Origin: Chrysophaeum taylorii
Lineage: Eukaryota; Sar; Pelagophyceae; Pelagomonadales; Pelagomonadaceae
DNA: 64,000 bases
Direction: 5' to 3'
NCBI GenBank assembly: GCA_029834535.1
Contig: JAQMWT010000677.1
Location: forward strand, 62,001-126,000
A model generated the notes under the pieces. That model worked only from the letters and a program-made list of their open reading frames with translations. It did no database searches and was not told where the DNA came from. Of this stretch, positions 18,704 through 29,140 are shown piece by piece; position 1 is the stretch's first letter; every line of letters starts with the position of its first letter. The position numbers were made by a program, and so were the translations under genes.

Positions 18704-19300
18704 CTAGCGGCGCGCCCCCTCGAGCGGGGACTCCTTGCTCTTCCCGGTCGGCGGAGGAGGAGGACGACGACGCCTGGAGGATGATTCGAGCGAGGAGTCG
18801 TTGCTGTGCTTGACGACGATGCGGCGGCCTTTAAAGTCGCTGCCGTTCAAGGCGTCGATCGCCTTCTGGGCAGCGTCGCCGTCCTCGACGTTGACAAAAC
18901 CGTAGCCGCGGCTCCGGCCAACGGGATCGCGCACAATGTTGACGACGGGCTCGGAGACAACAGCCCCGAAGAGTGAGTCGACGTCCGACTCGGAGGCTTG
19001 GAAGGGAAGATTGGCGACGAATATGTTGACCCCGTTGGGTCTCGGGGCCTTGGGCGCCTGGGGCTCGAACTGCTTCCGTCTCTCCTCGGGGTAGGGCGCG
19101 AGGTAGAAATTATCCTTGAGGGTGTTGAGCTTGCTGGGCGCCTGGAACCACTCGTTCCCACATATCTGGCACCGAACGCGGGACCCGCGCTCCCCGAGGT
19201 CCTCGGGGCTCAAAACGTACTTGGCCTTGCACCGGGCGCAGTTGGCGAAGGTAATCGCCTCGGCGAGCGCAAGCATCATGACCATTTTGATAAGCATCAT
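18704..19300 (-). CDS. RRM RNA-binding protein with N-terminal zinc ribbon, possibly targeted (198 aa)
   Basis: I start at the ATG at 19298-19300 ([15 protein letters not shown]), which gives a hydrophobic leader; Met codons at 19279 and 19285 are alternatives. After the leader come two CxxC pairs (CARC ... CQIC) spaced as in MJ0042-type zinc ribbons, then a linker, then one RRM: RNP2-like NIFVANLPF and RNP1 RGYGFVNV, with [16 protein letters not shown] at its end. The tail is Ser/Arg/Pro-rich. The leader could direct it to the plastid or ER; plastid RRM proteins act in RNA stability. The gene is divergent from SHMT with 139 bp between the chosen starts. The zinc ribbon plus RRM combination is uncommon. 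Confidence 0.7.
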   Translation of the reverse strand: MMLIKMVMMLALAEAITFANCARCKAKYVLSPEDLGERGSRVRCQICGNEWFQAPSKLNTLKDNFYLAPYPEERRKQFEPQAPKAPRPNGVNIFVANLPFQASESDVDSLFGAVVSEPVVNIVRDPVGRSRGYGFVNVEDGDAAQKAIDALNGSDFKGRRIVVKHSNDSSLESSSRRRRPPPPPTGKSKESPLEGARR

Positions 19301-19439
19301 CAGTCTTACCCCCACAAGACAAGGCAGGGGGGTCGGTCGGTCCCCCACGTACGTCATAACCATTTCTTTGGGCGAGCTTGTAATCGTCGCCTTGTTGTTG
19401 TCGTCGTCGCCTGCAGTCGTTTTGCCCTTAAGGACTGGG

Positions 19440-20849
19440 ATGGCTGCGATCGCGTCACACCCCGGGCTTCGGTCGCTCGAGGAGGTCGACGAGGAGGTGT
19501 TCGAGCTCGTCGAACGCGAGAAGGAACGCCAGTTCACGAGCATCGAGCTGATCGCGTCCGAGAACTTTGCGTCCTGCGCGATCATGGACTGCCTGGGGTC
19601 GTGCCTCACCAACAAGTACTCGGAGGGTCTGCCGGGGAAGAGGTACTACGGCGGAAACGAGATCATCGACCAGATCGAAAATTTGTGCAAGGCCCGCGCT
19701 CTCGAGGCGTACGGGCTCGATCCTTCCGAGTGGGGGTGCAACGTCCAGCCCTACTCGGGCTCGCCCGCGAATTTTGCGGTGTACACGGCGCTTTTGAAAC
19801 CGCACGACCGCATCATGGGCCTCGACTTGCCGTCGGGCGGCCACCTTACGCATGGTTTTTACACGCTCGACAAGAAAACCATGAACCGGAAGGCGGTATC
19901 GGCGACTTCCGTCTACTTCGAGTCCCTCCCCTACAAGGTCCACCCCGAAACCGGCCTGATCGACTTCGAGGAGCTCGACAAGCTCGCTACCGTCTTCAAG
20001 CCCGCCCTGATTGTGTGCGGCGGCTCGGCTTACCCTCGCGACTGGGACTACGCCAAGTTCCGCCAGATCGCCGACGCGAACGGCTCGCTCCTCATGATGG
20101 ACATGGCCCACATTTCGGGCCTCGTCGCCGCCAAGGAAGCCAACAACCCGTTCGAGTTCTGCGACGTGGTGACCACCACTACGCACAAGTCCCTCCGAGG
20201 TCCGCGCGCCGGCATGATCTTCTTCAAGAAGGACGCGCGCGGCTTCGAGGACGCGATCAACAACGCGGTCTTTCCCGCGCTCCAGGGTGGACCCCACGAG
20301 CACCAGATCGCCGGTATTGCCGTCCAGCTCAAGGAGACGATGACCGACTCCTACAAGGCCTACATCAAGCAAGTCAAGGCGAACATCGCCGCCCTCGGCG
20401 CCAGGCTCGTCGACGACTACGGCTACTCTCTCGCGACCGGCGGCACCGACAACCATCTCGTGCTCTGGGATCTCCGCCCCGCCGGCATCACGGGCTCTAA
20501 AGTCGAGAAAATTTGCGACGTCTGCCAGATCACGCTCAACAAGAACGCCGTCCCCGGAGACATCTCGGCCCTCTCTCCCGGCGGCGTTAGAATTGGCGCG
20601 CCCGCGATGACCACCCGCGGCCTCGTCGAGGCCGACTTTGTCGAGGTCGCCGATTTGCTCCACGAGGCCGTCCAGCTCGCCCTCAAAATTCAAGACTCCA
20701 TGACCTCCAAGAAGCTCGTCGACTTTGCCAAAGCCCTCGATGGACATCCGGAAGTCGCTGCCCTCAAAGACAAGGTCAAGGCCTTTGCCTCGCGCTTCGG
20801 CATGCCAGGGAAGCCTTTCGGCAAATATGTACCGAAACCCCAACTTTAG
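19440..20849 (+). CDS. SHMT: Serine hydroxymethyltransferase (469 aa)
   Basis: Interconverts serine plus tetrahydrofolate with glycine plus 5,10-methylene-THF. The PLP motif [14 protein letters not shown] is present, with the Schiff-base Lys at about residue 250. Other family blocks include [10 protein letters not shown], the tight [15 protein letters not shown] and [10 protein letters not shown], and DMAHISGL. I start at [20 protein letters not shown] because SHMT proteins begin here and the length then matches cytosolic SHMT (about 470). The frame stays open upstream to 19116, but that stretch overlaps the divergent RRM gene and shows no clear presequence, so a cytosolic enzyme is the simplest reading. 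Complete and intronless. Confidence 0.95.
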   Translation: MAAIASHPGLRSLEEVDEEVFELVEREKERQFTSIELIASENFASCAIMDCLGSCLTNKYSEGLPGKRYYGGNEIIDQIENLCKARALEAYGLDPSEWGCNVQPYSGSPANFAVYTALLKPHDRIMGLDLPSGGHLTHGFYTLDKKTMNRKAVSATSVYFESLPYKVHPETGLIDFEELDKLATVFKPALIVCGGSAYPRDWDYAKFRQIADANGSLLMMDMAHISGLVAAKEANNPFEFCDVVTTTTHKSLRGPRAGMIFFKKDARGFEDAINNAVFPALQGGPHEHQIAGIAVQLKETMTDSYKAYIKQVKANIAALGARLVDDYGYSLATGGTDNHLVLWDLRPAGITGSKVEKICDVCQITLNKNAVPGDISALSPGGVRIGAPAMTTRGLVEADFVEVADLLHEAVQLALKIQDSMTSKKLVDFAKALDGHPEVAALKDKVKAFASRFGMPGKPFGKYVPKPQL

Positions 20850-21748
20850 CTGCAATCCCCCTCCTTCGTCGTCTTACACCCGCAGCCGCTTACACTAGTT
20901 CCGCGCACCACCAATTCCCCGTTTATTTCCTCGGCCACGCCGACCAAGCATATGCACATTTCATTCTTTTTGGTGCTGCGACCCCGCGCCCGACTAGATA
21001 GCCCCCTCGGATCTTTCTCTCAGGTCACGCGGCGGCCTCTCGTCGAGCAAAAGCTCCTAAGAATAATACGGTGCGGCTTCTTCTCCTTCCTTATAAAGCA
21101 TCATCATCATCATCACCATCGCCCTCCCCTTCGCATACCGGCGGACACAGCGCGGTGCTGCCTGGTACCGCGGTGTCTTGCAGGCACGAGCATGCTCTCC
21201 TTCTTGCACTCCCATCCCCCCCGTTAGCTCAACGATGTGAGGGCAGGTAATAGATATCCAAAGAAGGGGCGGGGCCGTGCCCACAAGTTCTACATGTAAT
21301 AATAATGATGACTACGTCGAGGAGGGCTCTAATAATAACCCAGCAGCTCGCGATGTCTTTAAATGTCGACTGCTAAGAGGGGGGGGTGTGTGTGGGGAGC
21401 ATGAAGGATGTGGGTGGGTTTCTCCCGCTGTCCTTATAATACTCGCTTTCTGAGTTATTTTACTCCTAAACCTCAGGAATGGCAGCAGCAGCAGCAGCAT
21501 CATCGGGTTATGCCCTATTAAATCTGCGGCCTCTGATTCAGACGCGCCGACCCCCCTTCGAAGGGGGCCCGTGGTCCGCACGCGACTTAACAGACTGCGC
21601 ACGTCACAACAGGGCCGCCGCCGAGAAGGAAGGGAACACGGCTTGGTTTGAAAGAGAAGAAGCGGCTGGAAGATGAACAAGATGAAGATCATAACAAAGC
21701 TCGACTGCCGAATGTAATTGAAAAGAAATCAAAGCGATGTTGCTGTTG
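20850..21748. other. Intergenic region with a LINE 3' end
   Basis: Holds the 3' flanks of SHMT and of the GT2 gene. Bases 21355-21425 are a LINE 3'-end fragment in minus orientation (TTTAAATGTCGACTGC ... GCATGAAGGATGTGGG). A short CAT repeat is at 21100-21120 and CAG repeats at 21482-21500. No gene is seen. Confidence 0.5.
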
Positions 21749-24700
21749 TTAGTCGTCGAAGATCGACTTGCTGCGACGGATGATGTACTTTTCGTCGTCT
21801 CGAGGGCAGCCCTCGAGCGATGGGTTGACGCGACAGCGGCGCGCGGTGTTGAGGACCGAAGTAGACTTACCGAGTTTCTGTTCCTGGAAGGAAATAAAAA
21901 TGAGAGTCGTCCAGAGGAGGAGGTAGAACAAGTCGGGCGAAATAACTTGCTTGTCACCGAAGATGGCCTTGGTCGCCTTGTCCGTGAACGATGCCTTTTC
22001 CTTTTGGCGGACGACGCGCTCGAAGAAGAACATCGCCCGGACCGGCGTCTCGATGAGGTACGTGATGATGCAGCACATGAAGATGCCGATGAGTCGCGCG
22101 CCGCGCTGCTGGGCCGTCTCGTCGATCTCGACGATGTTGTAGATCCCGAACGAGATGGACGTCGCGAGGCAGGCGATCATGGTGAGCGCCCAAGACTTAA
22201 CGGCGATGATTGCCATCTTGTTGTCGAACGACGCCCAGCGCGACGCGTCCTTGCCGAAGAAGATGATGGAGAGGCCGTCTTTATTCCCAAAGAACATGGC
22301 GAGGATGTGGAGAGGGGCGTTGACGAAAAACATCTGCTGCGCGCGGAGGAGCGACTGGTTCGAGGGCGGCTTACCGTTCTCCAGCGGCGACCAGTCGCGG
22401 ATGTGGCTGATCAGCATGGCATTGGCCAATTGGAACCACAATCCCCCGACGGTCACGACTTGGGTGTCGAGGATCGGTGGGAGGCCGTTGCGGGCGAGGC
22501 ACATGTACATCGGGAGAGCGATCCAGAAAAATGCCGAGATCGACGTGAAGAAATACGTCACGTTCTCGAACATGACGATGAGCGCTGGCAGGCGGGACCA
22601 GTGGAATGAGATGGCCGTGAGCGTGATCATCCACGTGACGTACAACACGAACACGGGGTCGGCGGCGATACCAACGACGGGGCCCCAGCGGCACGGCACC
22701 CAGCCCGAGCGCGACGCGAGCCAGGTACGGTGACACTCGTCGAGCTTTTGCATCTGGAGCCACGCGACGCAGCCAACGATCGGGCAGACGTGAACGAGGA
22801 TCGAGAGCCACGGCCACAGGTAACCCGATCGGGGAAAGTAAAACGTCGTCCACGCGAGCTGGACGGCGCCGCGCGACCAACGGAAAACGGCGGCGAGGTA
22901 ATCTGTCGTGCCCTTGCGCGCGCCGAGGACGAGGCGCTCGAAATGGTACACGCCCTTGCGGCCCTCGATGATGACGTCGTGGGAACTCGCCGTGTCCTCG
23001 ATCATCGTGTCCTCGTTGAACCTGTGCTCGAGCGGGTTTTCTTGGTAACGGATGTCGTAGTTCCAGACCGCGTTCGTGCCGCACGACGTGATGGCACCCA
23101 CGCCGTTGCGGAGGTTGTTTGCGAGGCGGAAGGCGTACTCGTTACGCATGTCGAAAATATCGGTCTCGAGAGAGAGCGAGGTGAACGTCTGCGGGAGCTG
23201 GACGAAGGCGACCGACGTGTCGATCTCGAGCTCGCGTCCCCACGGATTGTTGACGTGCTTGTACGTGTAGAAGTACGGAATCACGGCATCCCAAAAGCCC
23301 TTCTGGCCCATGTGGCGGCAATCAAAGATGGCAAAGAGCAAATGCGCGTCGACGATTTTCTTGTTGGCCGACCCCGGCGGCACGGCGCCCGACCGCTTCT
23401 CCTTGATGAGCGTGAACGTCGACGAGTGGTGGCGCAGGTAGTGGTTGAGGATTTCCATCGCGTGGTTCATGCCGCCGGCCTTTCCGCGTGACTCCCGCAA
23501 CGGCTGCAACACCTCGAGGGGCACGATAGCCTCCTCGTTTTCGAACGCGCCCGCTCCGCGCGGCGGCCGGTAGCCCTTGAGGGCGCGGTTGGCGCTCTCC
23601 AAATCCACGCCGGCACGACGATTCTGACTCTTCTTGTCGCCCTTGGCCTCGGGGATATCGTCATCGTCAAAGTCGTCGTCGTCGCCCTCGTCGAACTCGG
23701 GCATCCGGCCGTGACAAGCGAGCCATGTCCGCGGAATGGCCTTGAGGAGCTCGGGCGTGCACTCGCGGAGCTTGACATATCTGACCTTACGCTGGTCATG
23801 CTTGCGCTTGCCCCAAAAGATGCGGATGACGCGCGCGTGGCAGCGACGCGCCTCGGAGCGCTGGAGCTGCTTGAGGCCGAGGAAGGCGTAGCGGTCACCG
23901 ATCTCGTCGTTGTTGACCTCCTTGAGCCTCACGAACACGCCCGGCTTGATGCCGCGGATGTTGCGCGTTGGCGCGATCTGGACGCTGAGGTCCTCGGGAT
24001 TGGCGCGCGCGCTGTAGCACATCATGAGGTCGCGGAACGTCGCGTTGTCCTCGACGTCGCGGTAGTAGTGGAGTCTCGCGAGCCGGAACTTGGTGCAGTC
24101 GAAGCGCTTCATCCACTGGATTCGGCCGAGCTCGGCGTAGAGTTCCCACCACGATTGCCAGATGTCGGGGCTAATCGACGGGTCCTCGGACGGCACGATG
24201 TCCGAATCGAACGGGTCGAGGCCGCGCTTCTTGCCTTTTTTGTACTTTTCGGCCCACTTCTTGAGCGTCGCGACGGCCGCTGGGTCGCTCGCGAGCTCGC
24301 GAAAGCCAACGACGCTGACGTTGCGGTCCGAACGCCAAAACGCCTGGTGGCCGAGCTTGGTAAGCAGGTCGAACGTCGCGAAGGCAAGCTCGAGCTTCTC
24401 GACGTCGTCCTCCGTCACGCCGACGTGCGGCTTCTTCATGAACTCGCGCAGCTCCTTGTCGAGGAGCGTGCCGTCGCCCTCCTTCTTTGACGAGAGCTTG
24501 TCCTCGTCGGCGCTCATGTTGGTCATCTTTTGCGCGAGGAGCTCCGCGAACCGTAGATCGCTGTCGTGGACGACGTCGATAAAGGCGTCCCACAGCGCGT
24601 AGGCGCCGACGCGGTGGCCCTCGTCCTCGAAGATGTCGACCATCTCCGCGATATCCATGTAGTCGACGCCCTGCTGGACCTTCTGGACGTACGACTGGCG

Positions 24701-26623
24701 GTTTCGGTAGTTGGGCGATTCGTCGTCACCGAACATTGTCGAGAGGCTCGTCACCTCGGACGTGTAGATCGACTGCGGCGGATTGCGCGGCATGAGCGAG
24801 AACTTGCGCTGGTTGACCATCGACATGAGCTTTCCGACCATGTTCCGCAGCACCATCATCCTCGGTTCGGAAGCCGAGATGGCGAAACAGACGATGCACA
24901 GCGGCTTGGCGTCCTCGTCGTTGGTCGCGACGTACTCCTCGATCTCCGTCATCGACGGCTTGGGCGAGTTTTTTGATTTTCCGACGCCCGGGAGAAACGA
25001 GATCCACGTCCCCGTCGCCATCATCGTGACAAAGACGACAAAGAGCGTGTGGTAGACGATCGACCGCAGCGCCTGGACGTCGTGGCGGCGGTCCTTCCAG
25101 CGGTTCTTGAATTTGCGCTTGCCCTTTCCGAGGATCTCGGGCGATAGCAGGCGCTTGAGCGGGATGTTACCGTTCTCGTCGCACGTGTTCTCCTTGGGAA
25201 CTTGCGATGTGACGCCGCACGCGCTGCCGCACCGCCCGTGCAACGCGACGCACCTGTCCTCGAACGGCGCGCCGCGCACGAGCGTGTACATCTCGTCGAA
25301 GGCGAGTTTCTCGAACGGGGTCGCGCACGCGACGAGGTACGTGAAACCCGCGTTCCCGAGGCAGCATCGGGACTTGTACTCGTCTCCTAGAATGAGCGGC
25401 GTCGGAGGGTCGGTCTTGTGCTCGGACTCGGCCGTCGGTGCGAACGTTTCCCATTCCGTCTGCGCCTCGAGGTTGTCGAGGATTGACTCGTACGTGACGA
25501 TGTCGTTATCGTCCTCGCCGGCCTTGATCTGGTCGGTGTTTTTGGTGACCTCCTTGAAATAGGTGATTTTCGAGACGCCATGATCGTCGTTTTCCGCGAG
25601 CTGTGGGCCGTCGTCGGCCTCGTACCCCTTGGGAAGGCACACCTCGACCGTCTGGTCCCCCTTCTTGAGCCCCGTGAGCAACCCAACTTGGTTGTAGAGC
25701 TCCCAGTGGACGAAATCGTGGGAGCCGTAGATGATGACGTACGACGTCGTTCCGACCTCAAACGCGCTGTGGTAGCCCTCGATGTGCGCGGTCACCCCGT
25801 ACGTCACGCCGCTGTAGTACTCGTCGTCGTCGAAGTTCGTCCCCTGCGTCCGCCTTCTGACTCGTTCCGAATTTTGCGACAACGAGAGCTGCTGGTTGAA
25901 GGCGACGTCGTCGAGCGTATTATCCTTGCTGCGCTCGTCGCACAGGTGGCACTCTCTGCTTTCGGGGTCGTCGAATGTCTCGACCTCGAGCCGCAGCCGC
26001 ACCGACTCGTTATAGACCGACTCGAAGCGCTCGCGCGCGTCACGCCGCTGGATCGTCGCGAGCTTAAGCCACAGCGGCACCCACAACACGATGTTCAACA
26101 GCACGAGCGCGTAAGAGAAACGCGAGCTCGCCGACTTGTGGATGATGTTCTTGTTGGCGCGCGTCGCGACGTAGATCGCCTTGCCCTTCTTGTCCTTGGC
26201 ACGCGGCGACACGCTCGTCGCCTGGCGAAACAACGAACGCGGGCGCGGCATGTCGGGGGGCGCCGCGAGCGTCGAGACCCGCGCCTGGGTATAAGACTGG
26301 AGCTCGGCCAAGCTCGATGCCGACTCGGCCGAGGGACTCTTGGGCGGCGCCTCGGGATCGGGGATCATCATCCGGACCTTCTTCTTCCCCCCCTTGATAG
26401 TCACGGTGCCCGTACCACGGGCGCTTTTGTCGGTGGGCGTCGCGGGCGACGTCTCCGTATCCTGAAGCAAACAGATCTCGCTACACTCGGACTGCGTGTG
26501 ATATGTCGAGAGCGCGTCCGCGTCGTCGTCGAGCCCGCCGCGCTCGACGCTCTTCGATTCGACGAGCAGCTCCGCCGGGACGTCCACGGGTTGGTTTTCG
26601 CGTTGGTAGACCGCATTCATCAT
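21749..26623 (-). CDS. Large CesA-superfamily glycosyltransferase (GT2), 1624 aa
   Basis: A single uninterrupted 4.9-kb frame. A cytosolic N-terminus precedes a membrane segment (about 169-191), a Cys-rich domain (about 418-478) and a second membrane segment (about 522-545). A long soluble region carries a GT2 core: RGKAGGMNHAMEIL (the KAG-N motif, about 1045), FDCRHM (second Asp, about 1098), SCGTNAVW, MIEDTASS (TED-like, about 1207) and VFRWSRG (RW of Q-x-x-R-W, about 1250). Seven or so membrane segments follow to the C-terminus. This order is that of processive GT2 synthases (cellulose, chitin, mixed glucan). The Q of QxxRW appears to be Ala here and TED is IED. The product cannot be decided from sequence. 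It is divergent from a membrane-anchored GH5 glucanase, which supports a role in wall or matrix glucan. Confidence 0.8.
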   Translation of the reverse strand: MMNAVYQRENQPVDVPAELLVESKSVERGGLDDDADALSTYHTQSECSEICLLQDTETSPATPTDKSARGTGTVTIKGGKKKVRMMIPDPEAPPKSPSAESASSLAELQSYTQARVSTLAAPPDMPRPRSLFRQATSVSPRAKDKKGKAIYVATRANKNIIHKSASSRFSYALVLLNIVLWVPLWLKLATIQRRDARERFESVYNESVRLRLEVETFDDPESRECHLCDERSKDNTLDDVAFNQQLSLSQNSERVRRRTQGTNFDDDEYYSGVTYGVTAHIEGYHSAFEVGTTSYVIIYGSHDFVHWELYNQVGLLTGLKKGDQTVEVCLPKGYEADDGPQLAENDDHGVSKITYFKEVTKNTDQIKAGEDDNDIVTYESILDNLEAQTEWETFAPTAESEHKTDPPTPLILGDEYKSRCCLGNAGFTYLVACATPFEKLAFDEMYTLVRGAPFEDRCVALHGRCGSACGVTSQVPKENTCDENGNIPLKRLLSPEILGKGKRKFKNRWKDRRHDVQALRSIVYHTLFVVFVTMMATGTWISFLPGVGKSKNSPKPSMTEIEEYVATNDEDAKPLCIVCFAISASEPRMMVLRNMVGKLMSMVNQRKFSLMPRNPPQSIYTSEVTSLSTMFGDDESPNYRNRQSYVQKVQQGVDYMDIAEMVDIFEDEGHRVGAYALWDAFIDVVHDSDLRFAELLAQKMTNMSADEDKLSSKKEGDGTLLDKELREFMKKPHVGVTEDDVEKLELAFATFDLLTKLGHQAFWRSDRNVSVVGFRELASDPAAVATLKKWAEKYKKGKKRGLDPFDSDIVPSEDPSISPDIWQSWWELYAELGRIQWMKRFDCTKFRLARLHYYRDVEDNATFRDLMMCYSARANPEDLSVQIAPTRNIRGIKPGVFVRLKEVNNDEIGDRYAFLGLKQLQRSEARRCHARVIRIFWGKRKHDQRKVRYVKLRECTPELLKAIPRTWLACHGRMPEFDEGDDDDFDDDDIPEAKGDKKSQNRRAGVDLESANRALKGYRPPRGAGAFENEEAIVPLEVLQPLRESRGKAGGMNHAMEILNHYLRHHSSTFTLIKEKRSGAVPPGSANKKIVDAHLLFAIFDCRHMGQKGFWDAVIPYFYTYKHVNNPWGRELEIDTSVAFVQLPQTFTSLSLETDIFDMRNEYAFRLANNLRNGVGAITSCGTNAVWNYDIRYQENPLEHRFNEDTMIEDTASSHDVIIEGRKGVYHFERLVLGARKGTTDYLAAVFRWSRGAVQLAWTTFYFPRSGYLWPWLSILVHVCPIVGCVAWLQMQKLDECHRTWLASRSGWVPCRWGPVVGIAADPVFVLYVTWMITLTAISFHWSRLPALIVMFENVTYFFTSISAFFWIALPMYMCLARNGLPPILDTQVVTVGGLWFQLANAMLISHIRDWSPLENGKPPSNQSLLRAQQMFFVNAPLHILAMFFGNKDGLSIIFFGKDASRWASFDNKMAIIAVKSWALTMIACLATSISFGIYNIVEIDETAQQRGARLIGIFMCCIITYLIETPVRAMFFFERVVRQKEKASFTDKATKAIFGDKQVISPDLFYLLLWTTLIFISFQEQKLGKSTSVLNTARRCRVNPSLEGCPRDDEKYIIRRSKSIFDD

Positions 26624-27076
26624 CTTGCTCGGGGCAGAGAAGCAACACCACCACCAACAACAACACGCTGCTCGTTCGAAGGTTTGGTCAGCGTTCTTTC
26701 TTCGCAGGACCCTCTACCTCGTGCCGAATGTACCTTGCTCATAGAGATAGGATATGTGGCGACGATATCCTTTATTACGTGTGGTGGTCCAAATGAAACC
26801 GACGTATGTCCCAGACCGGCGCTGTACTAGAACTACGCGGAAAAATCTTAGAACTCACAAATCCTAACGCGCCCCTTTTTACGAGAACACCAGAGAGAGA
26901 AACCTAATTGTTCGAGCCTATTTATTAGATATCCCTCTATAATCCGTATTCTGTCTGCACTGACTTACAGCAGCGGCGCGCATTAGCGCTACGCACAAGA
27001 GTACAAGGATACGCAACTGACAGTTGTTGCCTTCTCTTAAAAGGAAATCGAAGAGAAGAACCGCGAGATCGACAAG
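26624..27076. promoter_or_regulatory. Divergent promoter region between GT2 and GH5
   Basis: A 453-bp spacer separates the start codons of the minus-strand GT2 synthase and the plus-strand GH5 glucanase. It must hold both 5' regions. I see no clear TATA box. Just before the GH5 ATG a pyrimidine tract (TTGCCTTCTCTT) followed by AAAAG and an open frame KEIEEKNREIDK looks like a possible splice acceptor, so an upstream GH5 exon cannot be excluded. Confidence 0.45.
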
Positions 27077-28690
27077 ATGGCGGCGGCGGCGGCGGCGGCG
27101 GAGAACAAGCAGTACCTCTCAGTCACGTCGACCGTGGCGACCACTCTTAGCGAAGTGACGACGGTGGCCGAAGACATCGCCATGTCGGTCGCGCCGGAGA
27201 CGCCGATCCACTTGGGTCTCAAGCGACCCGTGACGACGAACGTGCCGCCGACGCGAAAACCCCAGGGACGACGCGCGCGCCAGCAGCGGGGCGAGCGATC
27301 CTCGGGCTGCTTCTACTTTTGTTGCGGCGGACGCTCGGCGCGAAACGATCCGAGTATCGATGTCGTGGTGGCAGACTACGCGTCCAAGGTCGCCGCCAAG
27401 CAGCCAAAGCATTATTACGTCCACGAAGACCCCAAAGGGTGCTGCGTATGCCGGTACGGGTGCCCGAAGGAGGGCAAGTTCCCGCGGGGTGCGCGCATAT
27501 CGATGTGCCTTGGCGTGTTGTTTCTCGCTGGCATCTCTACCGCGCTCCTCTTCCCGTGGCGCGATCCCAAAGAGGGCAACAAGCGCGACAAATACAACAA
27601 CAAGGCCGATCCTTTCAACCCCGACCTCAGTCCTACCTACGCGCCCACAAAACGCCCGACGCTTTCGCCGACGCCCGCGCCCCAGGCCAACCGACCGTCG
27701 ATGGCGCCGACTGCCACCCCGCAGCCCACGATCCAAGGCATCAACCTCCCCGGCTCCGTCGTCAACAAGCACGGCTGGTTGTCGGTCGACGCTACATCCT
27801 TTGGCATTCCCCAGATTGTCGACGAGCACGGCGAGATCATCCAGCTCAAAGGCATGTCCATGTTCTGGAGCAACACCGGATGGGGGGCGGAGAAGTTCTG
27901 GACGCGCGAGGCCGTGAAGATCCTAGTCGAGGACTGGAACATCGAGGTGATCCGCGCGTCGCTGGGCGCCGAAGACGACGGCGGCTATGTGGATGAACCC
28001 TCGGAAAATTTCGACCGGCTGATCGCGGTCGTCGACGCCGCGCTCGAGTTTGGCATCTACTGCGTCATCGACTGGCACTCGCACTACGCCGACGAGTACC
28101 AGGATCGTGCCGAGTCGTTCTTTACGTTCGTCGCTGGGATCTATGGCAGATACCCCAACATAGTTTACGAGCCTTGGAACGAACCCGTCGACCAGAGCTG
28201 GACCACGACCATCAAACCGTATCACGAGACCATCATCTCCATTGTTCGCCGCGAAGCCCCATACAACATCATTCTCCTCGGCTCGCGCCAGTATAGCCAG
28301 CGTGTTGACGAGGCAGCGGACGATCCCGTCACTGGCTACGACAACATCGCCTATACCTTCCACTTTTATGCCGCCACCCACGCGGACAACTACCGGGACT
28401 ACGTCCTTACTGCCCTCAGCCGCGGCGTCGCCGTCATGTGCACCGAGTTCGGCACCGTCCGCGCCGACGGCGACGGCGACGTCGATCTCCCAGAGACTCG
28501 CATCTGGATGGAATTCATGAACTCGCGCAACATCAGCTGGATGAACTGGGCCGTCAGCGACCGGGACGAAGGCTCCGCCATCCTCAAGGACGGCTCATAC
28601 ACCCCGAACTTCGACATCCCCTGGCCAGACTCAGACCTCACCGACTCCGGTACCATCATCAAGGCCTACCTCAACGATGAGGACGTCTAG
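27077..28690 (+). CDS. Type II membrane-anchored GH5 endoglucanase (537 aa)
   Basis: The cytosolic N-terminus (Ala run, basic, Cys-rich patches CFYFCCGG and CCVCRYGC) is followed by one membrane segment (about 142-161, MCLGVLFLAGISTALLFPW), a P/T-rich stalk (about 185-225) and a GH5 barrel. The general acid/base is Glu369 in EPWNEP and the nucleophile is Glu457 in VMCTEFGT. The supporting motifs VIDWHSHYADEY and FHFYAATH are present. The pattern is closest to GH5 cellulases of subfamily 2 type (recognition by eye). It should cleave beta-1,4-glucan outside the plasma membrane or in the secretory lumen. The topology recalls plant KORRIGAN, a membrane-anchored glucanase needed for cellulose synthesis but of family GH9. 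The GT2 gene lies divergently upstream and a diverged GH5 copy follows 450 bp downstream. Confidence 0.9.
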   Translation: MAAAAAAAENKQYLSVTSTVATTLSEVTTVAEDIAMSVAPETPIHLGLKRPVTTNVPPTRKPQGRRARQQRGERSSGCFYFCCGGRSARNDPSIDVVVADYASKVAAKQPKHYYVHEDPKGCCVCRYGCPKEGKFPRGARISMCLGVLFLAGISTALLFPWRDPKEGNKRDKYNNKADPFNPDLSPTYAPTKRPTLSPTPAPQANRPSMAPTATPQPTIQGINLPGSVVNKHGWLSVDATSFGIPQIVDEHGEIIQLKGMSMFWSNTGWGAEKFWTREAVKILVEDWNIEVIRASLGAEDDGGYVDEPSENFDRLIAVVDAALEFGIYCVIDWHSHYADEYQDRAESFFTFVAGIYGRYPNIVYEPWNEPVDQSWTTTIKPYHETIISIVRREAPYNIILLGSRQYSQRVDEAADDPVTGYDNIAYTFHFYAATHADNYRDYVLTALSRGVAVMCTEFGTVRADGDGDVDLPETRIWMEFMNSRNISWMNWAVSDRDEGSAILKDGSYTPNFDIPWPDSDLTDSGTIIKAYLNDEDV

Positions 28691-29140
28691 GATCCCACGC
28701 CTTTAGCCCCGACACACTTGGCGCCTTGCTCGTCGGCGCCGATCAGAACCACCTACCCATCCCACTCAGCCAATTGCCCGCCAAACGCTTTTCTTCGCCA
28801 AACACTCGCGCCTTTAAGCTTTCCCTGCGTCTTTTTCTCAAAACTAGCATCCTTCCTCGAACGAGGGAGTTGAGCAGCGCCAGCTGCACGTCGTTCACAC
28901 AACGAAAGCTCAACTACAGTCAACAGCAGTCGGTAGTCGCATCCTGATAGTTCGAAAGAAGCCGCCGTTCAACTCCCACGCAACTTGCTGACGCAACTTC
29001 TACCTAAGTACTAGTATACCCCCATTATTAGTGAAACTCTTTCTCATTAATACCCAACAACATTTGGATAGGGCCCACTTATTATTATAGGGCCACTTAT
29101 TATTATTATTAATTAATGGTCGGCTTATTACATTGAAGCG
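28691..29140. other. Spacer between the two GH5 genes
   Basis: No gene. AT-rich toward its right end (repeated CTTATTATTATTA near 29080-29120), which may form part of the promoter of the second GH5 gene. Confidence 0.45.

Noticed and set aside
19116-19439. N-terminal extension of SHMT
   Set aside because: Overlaps the divergent RRM gene, and family members begin at the 19440 Met.
23711-24490. Long plus-strand frames opposite the GT2 gene (also 19455-20855 opposite SHMT, 30116-31255 opposite GH5)
   Set aside because: They are antisense shadows of strongly biased GC-rich codons and have no motifs.
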